This document shows, piece after piece, positions 34,235 to 43,635 of a stretch of DNA of 64,000 bases. This stretch comes from Thermoanaerobaculia bacterium (GTDB taxonomy: Bacteria > Acidobacteriota > Thermoanaerobaculia > Multivoradales > J023), in the NCBI GenBank assembly GCA_030431255.1, contig JAUIJL010000001.1, positions 806,001 to 870,000 of the forward strand, written 5' to 3'. The notes under the pieces are model-generated. The model had not been told where the DNA came from. It searched no databases and saw nothing but the letters and a program-made list of their open reading frames with translations. Numbering within the stretch: position 1 is the first letter of the stretch; each line of letters opens with the position of its first letter. A program made the position numbers and the translations under genes.

Positions 34235-35049
34235 GGATTCTGCCCTCCGCCCGTTTCCGTTCCCGTGGTGGTAGAGGTGGTGTTAGTGGTGTTATTGGAC
34301 GAGTTGTTGTTGTTTTGGGTCACGTCCGCCAGGACCGCGCCGCTGACCACGCTCTGCAGGGGAATGACGTCGTCGATATATTGAGAGATGAAGAGATTGA
34401 CGTTGGAGATCTTGGTGCGCGGCACAAAAATGACGTCGCGTGCGGCGAGGCGTACATCGGCGGCCGGATTGCTGCCGGACATCACCGGCAGCAGATTGAC
34501 GGCCCTTGCGATCGGGGTGCCGTCGGGTTGCTGCCGGATGAGCACGACTTGCTTGCGCCGGGCAGTGGTCAAGAAACCGCCGGAGGCTTGGATGGCCTGA
34601 AAGAGGGTCAAACCCTGGGTCCATGTCACGGTTCCCTGAATCCCGACCTCACCGCCGATGTAGATCCTCGGTTCCACCGCCTCGCGAACGATCACCGTGA
34701 GATTGGGCCGAGCCAGCTCCACCGAATAGAGGTCGGTGAGCCGATCATCGAGCTCTTGGGGCGTCAAACCGGCCGCGGCGACCTCATCGACATAGGGCAA
34801 CGAGATGGCGCCGTCTGGACGAATGCGTTGCTCCTCATCGAGCTCGCTCACCCCCCAGAACTTCACTGCGATCAGGTCGCCGGCCTGGAGGCGATAGGGG
34901 CCGACGGCTTCGACCGGAAGCGGCTCGAGTGAGATTTCAGGCGCGTCGACGGGAGTTCTTCCGGCACAGCCCGAATGCATCAGAGCAGCGGTCAGCAGCG
35001 CGCAAAGCGTGCCGAAGCGTAGCCATGGGGAATCGACTGGGGACACCAT
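34231..35049 (-). CDS. Polysaccharide export outer-membrane lipoprotein (Wza-like)
   Basis: A 272-residue lipoprotein with lipobox near MHSGC. The Poly_export domain (GPYRLQAGDLIAVKFWGVSE, DGAISLPYVDEV) and an SLBB-like domain (IYIGGEVGIQGTV, TLFQAIQASGG) follow. The C-terminal tail is an unusual Asn/Thr/Ser-rich low-complexity stretch. It should form the outer-membrane export channel with the Wzc-like partner encoded immediately downstream. No SD is seen. TATACT ends 6 nt before the ATG, suggesting a leaderless message. Confidence 0.85.
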   Translation of the reverse strand: MVSPVDSPWLRFGTLCALLTAALMHSGCAGRTPVDAPEISLEPLPVEAVGPYRLQAGDLIAVKFWGVSELDEEQRIRPDGAISLPYVDEVAAAGLTPQELDDRLTDLYSVELARPNLTVIVREAVEPRIYIGGEVGIQGTVTWTQGLTLFQAIQASGGFLTTARRKQVVLIRQQPDGTPIARAVNLLPVMSGSNPAADVRLAARDVIFVPRTKISNVNLFISQYIDDVIPLQSVVSGAVLADVTQNNNNSSNNTTNTTSTTTGTETGGGQNP

Positions 35050-35055
35050 GGGCGG

Positions 35056-35061
35056 AGTATA
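35056..35061 (-). promoter_or_regulatory. Candidate -10 box of the export operon
   Basis: TATACT (5 of 6 to TATAAT) lies 6 nt upstream of ATG 35049 on the minus strand. No convincing -35 hexamer is seen at 16-18 nt. Confidence 0.4.
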
Positions 35062-35255
35062 GCAAGAGCCTTATTTGTTCAGTACTTAGAGCTCAAAGAT
35101 CATCGACGATATTTCCCTGTGTAAGATGGAAACGCCAGCTGAATTGTTATTGTTCATGGGGATTCGTGGTAGGCTCAGGGGATATAAGCCCGTTTTATGT
35201 CGGCTTGAATCTTCGACTGGATCTCGGTCTTGATCGTAGGAAGGGAAGCGGCCCT

Positions 35256-36275
35256 GTGACGACCCACACCAGCTCAATCGGTCCCCAATGGCCGCCCGAG
35301 AAGGCGTCCTACGGGCGTATCAAGGGAATCGACAATCGAGGTCGAATCAACGGAGCCACCGAGCTGGCGGATTTATTGGGCCAGCTGGCCGGCCTTCGGG
35401 AGACCCTGCAGCCGCTGATCTTGGATCGCATCAGCATCCGAGCGCTGATATCGAACCGGCTGCTCGCTGAGCGCTCGGAGATGTTGCGACCTTGGGGAGA
35501 AGCGTTGATTCCCCTCGAGGGCTGCGGCCAAGGTCTCGAGGAGGTGTCCTTGGTCTATCTGGGAGGCAACGGAGAGAGCCGAGCCACGGACCCCAAGGAT
35601 TTGAACCGTTGCTTGGGCAACGTGACCACCGCGGAATCCCGGGAGGCCCGTCCGGCCTCGACCATGATCGACCGAGCGCGGGATGGCGGGTATGTGGTGA
35701 GGATTCTCGACGAGCAAGAGCGAAGGGGCGATCCCGAGCTGCACAGCTCCATGGCCGAGCTCTATTCCCGATTCGGTTGGAGCTCCGACGAAACCCGTGA
35801 GATTCTGGCCAACCCATCCAGCCTCATCGCCGTTGCGGAACATGAGGGGATGCCGGTCTCCGCGGGCATTGCCGAGCTGAGCCATGTCGCCTTCCAGGAC
35901 GGGCATCAGCTGCGCATGGCGGAGTTTACCGAGGCTGCCACCCGAGCGAGCCACCAGGGAAAGGGCCTCTATTCGGCGATCGTCGCCACCCTGTCCCGGG
36001 AGCTGGCGGCGAGATCCCGTGCCGGGCAGATCCTCGGCGGCGAGCTGAATGTGGCTTTTGGTGAATGTAGTGGTCACGACTTGGGCGTCTTGATCGCCGC
36101 CAAACATCTGGGCCGTCGTTTCAGCCGTCGTATTTGTCGGGAGCGCGAGCTGCCCTTCGAAGGTTTCTTGCCCCAGCACGTGCCGATTGCCGGCGCGCCC
36201 AGATCCACGCCCTATAACGACCTCTTTCCCACCTTCCTCTCCCGCGACACCCTCTACGCCTTCTCGGAAAGCTAA
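35256..36275 (+). CDS. GNAT-like acetyltransferase-fold protein
   Basis: From GTG 35256, with purine-rich GGAAGGGAAG 7 nt upstream, the product is 339 residues. The C-terminal 200 residues look like a GNAT fold, with LIAVAEHEGMPVSAGIAEL followed by TRASHQGKGLYSAIVATL, which fits the acetyl-CoA-binding Q-x-G-x-G loop. The N-terminal part (residues 1-120) has no family that I recognise. The ending FLSRDTLYAFSES is preceded by NDLFPTF. The acceptor is unknown. It is divergent from the export operon and ends in front of a strong bidirectional hairpin. The frame is open up to 34929, but that part overlaps the wza-like gene. Confidence 0.6.
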   Translation: MTTHTSSIGPQWPPEKASYGRIKGIDNRGRINGATELADLLGQLAGLRETLQPLILDRISIRALISNRLLAERSEMLRPWGEALIPLEGCGQGLEEVSLVYLGGNGESRATDPKDLNRCLGNVTTAESREARPASTMIDRARDGGYVVRILDEQERRGDPELHSSMAELYSRFGWSSDETREILANPSSLIAVAEHEGMPVSAGIAELSHVAFQDGHQLRMAEFTEAATRASHQGKGLYSAIVATLSRELAARSRAGQILGGELNVAFGECSGHDLGVLIAAKHLGRRFSRRICRERELPFEGFLPQHVPIAGAPRSTPYNDLFPTFLSRDTLYAFSES

Positions 36276-36285
36276 AGCTCGACGA

Positions 36286-36310
36286 GCCCGGACACTCGGA
36301 GTGTCCGGGC
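36286..36310. terminator. Perfect 11-bp inverted repeat between convergent genes
   Basis: GCCCGGACACT (36286-36296), loop CGG, AGTGTCCGGGC (36300-36310). It lies between the GNAT-like gene and the FG-GAP gene and could terminate both. No T-tract follows on either side. Confidence 0.6.
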
Positions 36311-36324
36311 CGCTTCTAGCCGGC

Positions 36325-39300
36325 TCAGGGTGTGGTGCTCGTCCAAGCCGACGTATTGCCGGCCTCGAAACCATCGAGGAAGATCCAATCCCCTAGAGTC
36401 CGATCGGTGACCGACGTGTTGTTGCCGGTATCCGAGTCGTTCGAGCTGGTGACGCCGGCCGTATTGGTCAGGGTGCCGGTGGTGCTGGCGGGCACGTCGC
36501 CGTGGGCGTAGAAAACGACCCGGCCGTTGACCGGCAAGGTCACCGGCTCGGACGAGATGTCGCCCACACCCGAGCTTGCGCAGCTACCGCCGTCGAGCCC
36601 TTCGCAAGACCATGCCTTGCCGGTCAGCACCGACGGCAGGCTGTTGCTGACGGTGGCGCCGGTGGCGTCTCCCGGACCGCTGTTGGTGACCCGGATGACG
36701 TAATAGAGCGGGAAGCCGTCGGCGTAGTCCGCGGGGAAGGCAAAGGTGGAGATCTCCAAATCCCCCTCGCCGGGAACCGTGGTCATTTCGCTGCCGCTTT
36801 CGTCACCGGGATTGGCTTCCGTGGTGTCCGAAGACACCGAGGCTTGATAGGTCAGCACGGTGCCCAAGGCCGCGGGATCCACATCCAAGGTGATGTCGAA
36901 GGAATCCGAGGCCCCGGAGCCGATCGACCCGAGAGTACAGGTGGCGGAGCCGTTGGGGTCCTCGGTGCAGCCACTGGTCGAGGAGAAGGTGGTGTTGGCG
37001 GGCAGCGTGCTCGTGACCTTCACGTTGAGGGCGGGCCATGGGCCGTTGTTGGTGACGGTGACCGTGTAGGTGACCTGCCCACCGACGCTGACCGGATCCG
37101 GTGAGTCGGTGATCGAGCTGAGCACCAAGTCGGCGCTGGTTTCGCCGCTGTTGACCTCGAAGAGATTCGACGACACGTTCTCCGCCCACTCGAGCAGCAG
37201 CGGAGTGTCGTGGGTTCGATCCTCGGCGGTGCTCGAAGCCTCCGTGACATGGGTGACACTGAAGAAGCTCAGCCCCGCGCTCGAATAGGTGCCGGTGGTT
37301 TCGAGCACCACAAAGAAGGTGACCGGAGTCCCTTGGGCCACCTGCACATTGGGGTCGGCGTCCACGAAGGGCACGCTTTGGATGCCGTCGGCGTCGAGGG
37401 AGAGAGCCGCCACCGTGGTGACCAAGGTGTCCGTGCCGGAATCCCAGGTGCTATTCGCATTGGCGTCCCGGTAGACGAAGAGGTTCTCGATGATCGAGCT
37501 CGCCTCGGCGGTGGTCAGCACGTCGCCGGGCACCTCTTCGAAGAGCAGCTCGAAGGACGTCAGCTCAATATCTTGCTCACCGACCAAGCCGTTGTGGGTG
37601 GCGACGATTCGCAGCACATCGTCGGTCACCGAGTCACCGAGGCTGACCGGTGCGGTGTTGGTGGACGACAAGCCGAATTGGCCACCTCGATTCGGCAGAT
37701 AAGAGACGTCGCCGTCGGTCTCGGCCGCGGCGACCACGTCGATTTGGCTGTTGGAGTCCAGATCGCCCAGGGCGAGGGCCCTCGCGCCGTCGAAAGCGGA
37801 GGCCAGATCATGGGCGGGCCAGGGATTGACGAAATCGTTGACGTTTTCGAAGAGGGTGACTTTGCCGCCGTCTTTGGCCTGGGTGGCGATGACATCCAAG
37901 TCGCCGTCGGCATCGAAGTCCGCGATCACCAAGTCCCGGGCTTCGTTGTGGAAGCTGTCGATGGTCTGGGCGGCGGACCAGGTGGAGCCGTCGCCGGAAG
38001 CGCTGGTGTTCTCCCACCAGACCACGGTGTCCGCCACGGCGTTGGCACCGACCACGTCGAGGTCGCCGTCACCGTCCACGTCACCGGCGCGGACCGTGTT
38101 GATGCCGTCCGCCGAGCCGTCGATGACCACCGCGGTCCAGGCGGACCCGTCCCCGGCGGTATTGCGGAAGAAGAGCGCATCGTCGTCGGTTTCGGCACCG
38201 GCGATCACGTCCAAGTCGCCGTCACCGTCCAGGTCGACGACTTGCACGGAAATGGCCCCGTTACGGCTGGTGCCGATGGACGTTTTTGTCCAGGTCAGGC
38301 CGTCACCGGAGTCGTTGGACCACCAGGCGATCTCCTCGGCGTCGAAGCCGGCCGCGGCCACGTCCAAGGTGCCGTCCTGATCGATATCCCCGATGCTGAT
38401 CGCCCTGGCGCCGGAGAAGCCGGCGTCGATGGTGCGCTCGGTCCAAGCCGTGCCGTCGCCGGCGGTGCTGTCGAACCAGGCGACACCATCAGTTTCAGCG
38501 GCGCCGATCACGTCCTGGTCGCCATCGGCGTCGATATCGGCCACCGCTACGCCCGCGGCTCCAGTGAACGAGGGGGCGATGGAGGTTTCAGTCCAAGAGC
38601 CGTCGTTTTCTTGGGCCCACCACGACACGGCATCGCCGCCGGCGGCGACCACATCGCCGTCGGCGTCACCTTCGATATCGCCTACGGCGACGCCGCGAGC
38701 TCCGGTGAACGCGGCGTCCACGGGTTGCTCCGTGAATGACGCGTTGCGATGGATCGAGAGGTTGTCGTACCAAATGACCTTGTCGTTGTCGCCGGTTCCG
38801 GCGGCATCGCCGAGCCCGTCACCGTTGAGGTCGCCGAACCAGACGGACCGGGCGCCGCCGAAGCCTTCGTCGACATCATGCTCCACCCAGGACGCTCCCT
38901 GATCGAGGCGGTTTTCCCACCAGGTGATGGCGCCGGCCGGGTTGGGCTCCTCGGTGCGACCCGCGGCGAAAATATCTTTGTCGCCGTCGCCGTCCATGTC
39001 GGCACAGAAGATGCCGTGGGCACGGCCGAAGGCCGCTTCGATCACGTGCTCGGTGAAGGTCAGGTTGTCGCCGGAGTTTTCATACCAAAGCACTTGCTCA
39101 GGATTGGCGCCGGTGCCGTCGGCCACGGCTCCGACGTCCAAATCTCCATCCTCGTCGAGATCACAGGTGCACACTGCGCCGGGGCCGTCCAAAGCGGCGG
39201 GATTGATGACGTTGCGCGTCCACGAGGCGGCGCCGATCACCAGGGCCGGTCCCGGATTCTCGAACCAAGCGAATTCGTCTTCGAACTCGCCCGCGGCCAC

Positions 39301-39963
39301 GACATCGATGTCGCCGTCTTTGTCGAAATCCACGGCTTCGGTGGAGCGGGTGCCGTTGAAGGAAAGATCGATGACGTGGGCGGTCCAAGCCGAGCCGTTG
39401 CCGGCGGTGTTCTCGAACCAGTAGAAATCGTCGGTATTCATGCCACCGCCGAAAATATCCAAGTCGCCGTCGGCATCGACATCCGCCACCGCCGCGGCGT
39501 CCGCGCCCGTGAGCAAGGTGTCGGTCACGGTGATGGCGTTCCAGGCGGTGCCGACGCCATCGGTGTTTTCATAGAAAATGACCCGGGAAGCACCGCCCAG
39601 GGAGCCACCTCCCAAAGCGGTCGCCACGACGTCGGTATCACCGTCGAAATCCAGGTCTACCGCCAGCGCATGGGAGGCGTTCGGTAGGGCCGAGTCGATC
39701 GAGCGTTTGATCCAGGTCGAGCCGTCACCGACGCTGTTGTCCCACCAAGCCACCTCGTTTTGTGTATCCGGACCGGCGGTGAGAAGGTCGTAGTCGCCGT
39801 CGCCGTCCATGTCCGCGCCGACGACGGATCGACCGCGATCGAAAGAGGCTGTAATTTCATCCCCCCCGGAGAAGGGAACCTCGCCGCCTCCCGCCGCATG
39901 GGAAATGAGCAGAAGAAAAATGAGTAGGAAGGGTTGGGCTCTGAAGAGTCGGGTGAGCTTCAT
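36325..39963 (-). CDS. Secreted FG-GAP/VCBS-repeat protein with DUF11 domains and a C-terminal DGFE-type tail
   Basis: A 1212-residue protein with a clear signal peptide (LFRAQPFLLIFLLLISHAAG). About fourteen FG-GAP/VCBS repeats follow, each with a Ca2+-loop-like D-x-D-x-D-G-D pattern (DMDGDGDYD, DVDADGDLD, DIDQDGTLD). They form a predicted beta-propeller. Two DUF11-like Ig-fold domains lie near the C-terminus (GGQVTYTVTVTNNGP; LYYVIRVTNSGPGDATGATV). The last 20 or so residues read IFLDGFEAGNTSAW and then a short tail, a motif shared at the ends of many secreted proteins and perhaps a sorting or processing tag. AGGAG lies 7 nt before the ATG. Probably surface-exposed or secreted; no enzymatic domain is recognised. 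Confidence 0.85.
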   Translation of the reverse strand: MKLTRLFRAQPFLLIFLLLISHAAGGGEVPFSGGDEITASFDRGRSVVGADMDGDGDYDLLTAGPDTQNEVAWWDNSVGDGSTWIKRSIDSALPNASHALAVDLDFDGDTDVVATALGGGSLGGASRVIFYENTDGVGTAWNAITVTDTLLTGADAAAVADVDADGDLDIFGGGMNTDDFYWFENTAGNGSAWTAHVIDLSFNGTRSTEAVDFDKDGDIDVVAAGEFEDEFAWFENPGPALVIGAASWTRNVINPAALDGPGAVCTCDLDEDGDLDVGAVADGTGANPEQVLWYENSGDNLTFTEHVIEAAFGRAHGIFCADMDGDGDKDIFAAGRTEEPNPAGAITWWENRLDQGASWVEHDVDEGFGGARSVWFGDLNGDGLGDAAGTGDNDKVIWYDNLSIHRNASFTEQPVDAAFTGARGVAVGDIEGDADGDVVAAGGDAVSWWAQENDGSWTETSIAPSFTGAAGVAVADIDADGDQDVIGAAETDGVAWFDSTAGDGTAWTERTIDAGFSGARAISIGDIDQDGTLDVAAAGFDAEEIAWWSNDSGDGLTWTKTSIGTSRNGAISVQVVDLDGDGDLDVIAGAETDDDALFFRNTAGDGSAWTAVVIDGSADGINTVRAGDVDGDGDLDVVGANAVADTVVWWENTSASGDGSTWSAAQTIDSFHNEARDLVIADFDADGDLDVIATQAKDGGKVTLFENVNDFVNPWPAHDLASAFDGARALALGDLDSNSQIDVVAAAETDGDVSYLPNRGGQFGLSSTNTAPVSLGDSVTDDVLRIVATHNGLVGEQDIELTSFELLFEEVPGDVLTTAEASSIIENLFVYRDANANSTWDSGTDTLVTTVAALSLDADGIQSVPFVDADPNVQVAQGTPVTFFVVLETTGTYSSAGLSFFSVTHVTEASSTAEDRTHDTPLLLEWAENVSSNLFEVNSGETSADLVLSSITDSPDPVSVGGQVTYTVTVTNNGPWPALNVKVTSTLPANTTFSSTSGCTEDPNGSATCTLGSIGSGASDSFDITLDVDPAALGTVLTYQASVSSDTTEANPGDESGSEMTTVPGEGDLEISTFAFPADYADGFPLYYVIRVTNSGPGDATGATVSNSLPSVLTGKAWSCEGLDGGSCASSGVGDISSEPVTLPVNGRVVFYAHGDVPASTTGTLTNTAGVTSSNDSDTGNNTSVTDRTLGDWIFLDGFEAGNTSAWTSTTP

Positions 39964-40409
39964 GGTTCAGCTCCTGGAGTCTGTGACCCAGATAAACGGG
40001 TCGATAAGAAATTTTCTCTCTGCTCATCAACCCGACCGAAGCACGGCTTTTCGCCAGCTTTGATTTTCTCTTGGGTCGAAGGCGGGTGAAGGCGGTTGCA
40101 GCTCAGTGACGGGGCAGGCAAGGCGCTGCGTATCGAGCTCACGAGTGCTGGAAGTCGAGGCACTGCCGTGTGTTGGGTCGTTGGTCGTGGGCAGCCGGGG
40201 GTGCTCATCTGGGGGTACGGGCTCCGCTCCCTGAGGCCGATTTCGGCGGTCGGAATCCGGGGGGGCGAATCCGGGCCTCATGTTAATACCGTTGCCATGG
40301 TACACCGTTGAATGCCGGGACGCGAGTCGTTCGGTGCGGAGATGTCGCCCAAAAACGAAGGATGGCGAAGATTGCCACGGCAACTCGGCTGCGCGTAAAC
40401 TGTGGGAAC
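39964..40409. other. Gene-free 446-nt divergent intergenic region
   Basis: It holds the leader of the FG-GAP gene, including a possible structured segment at 40026-40064, and the promoter of the membrane operon at 40372-40401. The middle has GC-rich sequence with no convincing ORF or RNA. Confidence 0.6.
40372..40401 (+). promoter_or_regulatory. Candidate leaderless promoter of the 40.4-44.4 kb operon
   Basis: TTGCCA (5 of 6), 18-nt spacer, TAAACT (4 of 6). The -10 box ends 8 nt before ATG 40410, and no SD is present. Confidence 0.4.
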
Positions 40410-42086
40410 ATGCTGAAACTCGATTTCTCTGGATTATGGGTCCCCGTCAAGGAGCATTTTGACCCCAAGGTCAGCTCCCTGGACTTCACCCAAGCCGCGG
40501 CTGTGGCCTTGTTGGCCGCCGTGCTGAGCTTCTCCGTGTTGTCCTATTGGACCCCGATGGGACTGCCGAATGGGGATGCCGCGGTCTACGCCCAGCAGAT
40601 CCAACAACACCGTTTCGATGAGCGCTCCGTGCATCTGGGGTACTACCTTTGGGCAGCAGCCCTCAACGGTTTCAGCCGCGATTTTTCCGATCGAGCCCTG
40701 AATCTCGTCAGCGCGGGTTTCGGCGCGGCAACGATCGGGTTGTTGGCGTGGATCAGCATGTTGGCGGTGGGCAATCCATTAGGAGGCGCCGCGGCGGCGG
40801 TCGTGGCTCTAGGTCATTTGACGTTGGTGGAGAATTGGGTGTGGGCGGAAGTCTACGGCCCGCAGACCTTCTTTCTGGTCGCCGCGTTTTTGGCCATGGG
40901 AACGGGCCGGTGTGTGCCGGCCGGGGTGATGCTGGCCAACGCGGTGCTCATCTCACCCTCGAGCCTCTTAGTGGTACCGGCGCTGTGCCTGTTGAAGCCG
41001 GATCTGCGGTCGGTGCTACGTCTTGGGCTGACCGGTGGCGGGATCACCCTCGTGGCGATCCTTCCGGTGTGGCGGGACTACCTCTACGGAAACCGCGGGC
41101 TTTTGAAGGCGTCCGGCGTGTCGGTGGACCTCAAGATGGCGGTGCTCAAGGAAAGCGTTGAGATGGTCTTCGGCGTCTTTGCCTTTCTGCCGTTTTTGGC
41201 TTGGGCGGTTTGGGCCCTTTGCCGGCGTCCGGGGCTACGACCCTTACTTTTGTTCTTGGCGGTCCTTTGGGCTCCTCCCTTCTTTGTAGGTGAGAAATTC
41301 CGAGACGTTCCAGTGCAATTGACCTTGTGGGCGTTGTTGGTGCCTCTGGTGGTGCTCGGGGCGTGGCAGCTGATGGAGCAGCTCGGCCGAGAGAAGAGAC
41401 CACGATGGCCGGCGCTCTGGCTCACCGGCGGAATGTGGGCTCTCATTCCTCTCTTTCTAGTGGCCCGCAGACAGGTGGATCAGCTGACCGCCGTGCCGCG
41501 GGACGTCGTGGTCGTGGCTTTGGCGGTTTCCGGGGTCTTGGCGGGAGGCTGGATGCTCGGAGCAAAGTGGCGTCCTCTTCCTACGGTGTTGGCGGTGTTG
41601 GCCTTGGCGGCCGCTGTGAATTTGACTTGGGTCGGACGGCTGGTGCAGGAGGAGAATGAGGCCATCGACACCTACCGTGAGCAAGTCTTGGAGCTGGGGG
41701 CGACAGCAGGACCGGGCTACCGAGCGATCGGAACCTGGGATCGTGGGATTCTTTTGGAGCACTACCTTTTTCGAACATCCTACTCCGGGACCTGGATCAA
41801 TCTCGCTCAGTTGGAAGGGCATTGGGGAGAGGAAGATCGAGCCGAGGCTTGGTCCAGCTGGCTGGACGCAGCCGAGGCAGGCAGTGAAATCTGGCTGCTG
41901 GACCACTATCCGGACCAAATTCAACGCCTAGAGCAGAAGCGATATGAATTCGACTCGCCGATCGGCCCGTTCATTCGTGCTCGACCGCTCTCGTCACCGG
42001 CGACCAACGACAGCCCAGGTGAGGGTGCGTCCGCGGGAGAGCTGAAGGAGAAAGATATGCCCGGGAAGGGTGAAGACGATGCCTGA
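40410..42086 (+). CDS. Polytopic membrane protein, glycosyltransferase-39/DUF2723-like
   Basis: From ATG 40410 the product is 558 residues with about 10-12 hydrophobic segments. The pattern WTPMGLPNGDAAVYAQQI followed by HLGYYLWAAALN resembles the first periplasmic loop of PMT/GT-C type transferases, where acidic residues bind the lipid-linked sugar. A C-terminal soluble part of about 120 residues ends in a Glu/Gly/Lys-rich tail. It may transfer a sugar from a lipid carrier. It overlaps the SGNH-hydrolase gene by 8 nt. An upstream in-frame start at 40308 is unlikely. Confidence 0.6.
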   Translation: MLKLDFSGLWVPVKEHFDPKVSSLDFTQAAAVALLAAVLSFSVLSYWTPMGLPNGDAAVYAQQIQQHRFDERSVHLGYYLWAAALNGFSRDFSDRALNLVSAGFGAATIGLLAWISMLAVGNPLGGAAAAVVALGHLTLVENWVWAEVYGPQTFFLVAAFLAMGTGRCVPAGVMLANAVLISPSSLLVVPALCLLKPDLRSVLRLGLTGGGITLVAILPVWRDYLYGNRGLLKASGVSVDLKMAVLKESVEMVFGVFAFLPFLAWAVWALCRRPGLRPLLLFLAVLWAPPFFVGEKFRDVPVQLTLWALLVPLVVLGAWQLMEQLGREKRPRWPALWLTGGMWALIPLFLVARRQVDQLTAVPRDVVVVALAVSGVLAGGWMLGAKWRPLPTVLAVLALAAAVNLTWVGRLVQEENEAIDTYREQVLELGATAGPGYRAIGTWDRGILLEHYLFRTSYSGTWINLAQLEGHWGEEDRAEAWSSWLDAAEAGSEIWLLDHYPDQIQRLEQKRYEFDSPIGPFIRARPLSSPATNDSPGEGASAGELKEKDMPGKGEDDA

Positions 42087-43635
42087 GACCTCAGAGGGTA
42101 GGCAATCCGAGGATTGGGGACCTGAGAGCAGCGATGCCGGGTTGAAGGGACCGGCGGCAATCGACCCGAAGGCTTTGACGGTGGCGTTGATCAAGGCCGC
42201 AGCCTGGGTGGCTGTCCCCTTTGTGGTATTGATCGGTTACCTACTGTTGCATCGGGCGGGAGCGGTGCCGCGGATCAAAGAAATCGCGTACGAGCGCACG
42301 CTGATCCTCAATCTAGGGCTCTATTGGCTGGGGGCTACTTTCGCCTTGGCGTCTTGGCTTCATCGTCGTAAGTTGCTTCGATTTCTGGGCTCGATCAAGG
42401 CCCAGATCGCCCTATTAGCCTTTTCCACACTCCTGTCGTTTGCCTTCGCCGAAGTCGCGCTGCGACTGTTGCGACCCCATACGGCGGCCCAGCCGTTCGA
42501 GCGATTGGCCTCGGAGACCTTGCACCACAAGAACGCTCCGAACCGACGTAGCCTGGGCATGGGTGGGCAATGGGTGGAGACCAACTCTGACGGTTTCCGC
42601 AGCCCCTATGAGCGAGAAGAATTTCTGAAGCTGACCCATCGTGTGGTCCTGTTGGGCGACTCTTTCACCTTCGGGCTCGGGGTGGCGGAAGAGGAGTCGG
42701 TCGGGGCGGTGCTGGAAGTGGAGCTCCAGAAACATCTGCGGGAAATAGGATCTGAGGATTCCGTCGGCGTGCTCAATACCGGGGTGATCAGCTATTCGCC
42801 GCTCTTGGTGCGCCAAGCATTCCGCCGGGTCGTTCATGAGTATCGCCCCACGGTGGTGTTGATGTTGGTGGATGCCAACGACATCGGCGATGATCATCAA
42901 TATGCTCGAGAGAACGAATCGGGGGATCCCGAGGATCCTCGGTTCGATGTACCGCCGATGCAGGAGAGCAGTCCCGGGTTGTGCGACCGATCCGCTATTT
43001 GCCGCAGCCTCGGGCCGCTTTGGGATCGCTTGGGCAAGCCGAAGCAAGTTCTGCTCAATCTGCTCGGCAAGCATCGAGACGCTTACGACTATTACGCCTT
43101 CGAGGTCGAGGTGGACGGCGTCAAAGAACGCAATCGCTTCTTTATCCTGCGTCACCCGCTGACCAAGACGTTGCCCTTCTTCGAGCGGAGCTGGAGCTAT
43201 ATTGAGGACGTGTCCCGAGACGTCCAGGAGGTAGGGGCGGATTTTGTGCTCGTGGTCATGCCGAGGTATTTCCACTGGGACGACAGCGAATGCCCTGAGA
43301 ATTGGGAAAAGGATCGTTACGGGGTCGACGAGCCGTTCGAGGATGCTTTTCTCGAATTCTTCGACCAGAAGATCGCGGCCGGCCGGCCGGGCATTCCCAT
43401 CTGGTCCTTGCTCGAGCCGTTTCGTGAAGCCGGAGGCGGGCCGGAAGTCTCGTTGGTTTTCGATCACGATCCCCATTGGAATTCGGCGGGACACCGCGTG
43501 GCCGGTGAGGCCCTGGCGGCTGAGCTGGTGAGCTCGGGTTGGCCGACCAATCCTGCTTCCGCAGGGTTGGGTCCCGTGTCGAGCAAACGGTCCTTCCCAT
43601 CGACGTCCGAAGGCAAACCGGAGGAGAGCCCTTGA
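42079..43635 (+). CDS. Membrane-anchored SGNH/GDSL hydrolase
   Basis: 518 residues from ATG 42079, or GTG 42070 in the same frame. Three hydrophobic segments lie at residues of about 36-58, 77-93 and 107-129. A periplasmic SGNH hydrolase domain follows. The nucleophile is Ser195 in VVLLGDSFTFGLGV, NTGVISYSPL fits block II/III, and the C-terminal DHDPHWNSAGH carries the D-x-x-H pair. Such proteins usually add or remove acetyl groups on polysaccharides. It is co-translated with both neighbours (8-nt and 4-nt overlaps), so the three probably modify one glycan. Confidence 0.78.
   Translation: MPETSEGRQSEDWGPESSDAGLKGPAAIDPKALTVALIKAAAWVAVPFVVLIGYLLLHRAGAVPRIKEIAYERTLILNLGLYWLGATFALASWLHRRKLLRFLGSIKAQIALLAFSTLLSFAFAEVALRLLRPHTAAQPFERLASETLHHKNAPNRRSLGMGGQWVETNSDGFRSPYEREEFLKLTHRVVLLGDSFTFGLGVAEEESVGAVLEVELQKHLREIGSEDSVGVLNTGVISYSPLLVRQAFRRVVHEYRPTVVLMLVDANDIGDDHQYARENESGDPEDPRFDVPPMQESSPGLCDRSAICRSLGPLWDRLGKPKQVLLNLLGKHRDAYDYYAFEVEVDGVKERNRFFILRHPLTKTLPFFERSWSYIEDVSRDVQEVGADFVLVVMPRYFHWDDSECPENWEKDRYGVDEPFEDAFLEFFDQKIAAGRPGIPIWSLLEPFREAGGGPEVSLVFDHDPHWNSAGHRVAGEALAAELVSSGWPTNPASAGLGPVSSKRSFPSTSEGKPEESP

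Noticed and set aside
37210-38739. Long plus-strand frame of 509 codons
   Set aside because: It is the antisense shadow of the FG-GAP repeat gene, whose D-x-D-x-D-G-D repeats create open frames on the other strand.
40026-40064. c-di-GMP (GEMM) riboswitch
   Set aside because: The two conserved halves (CGCA-type and GGGACGCAAAGCC-type) are absent; only generic GAAA/UUCG-like loops are present.
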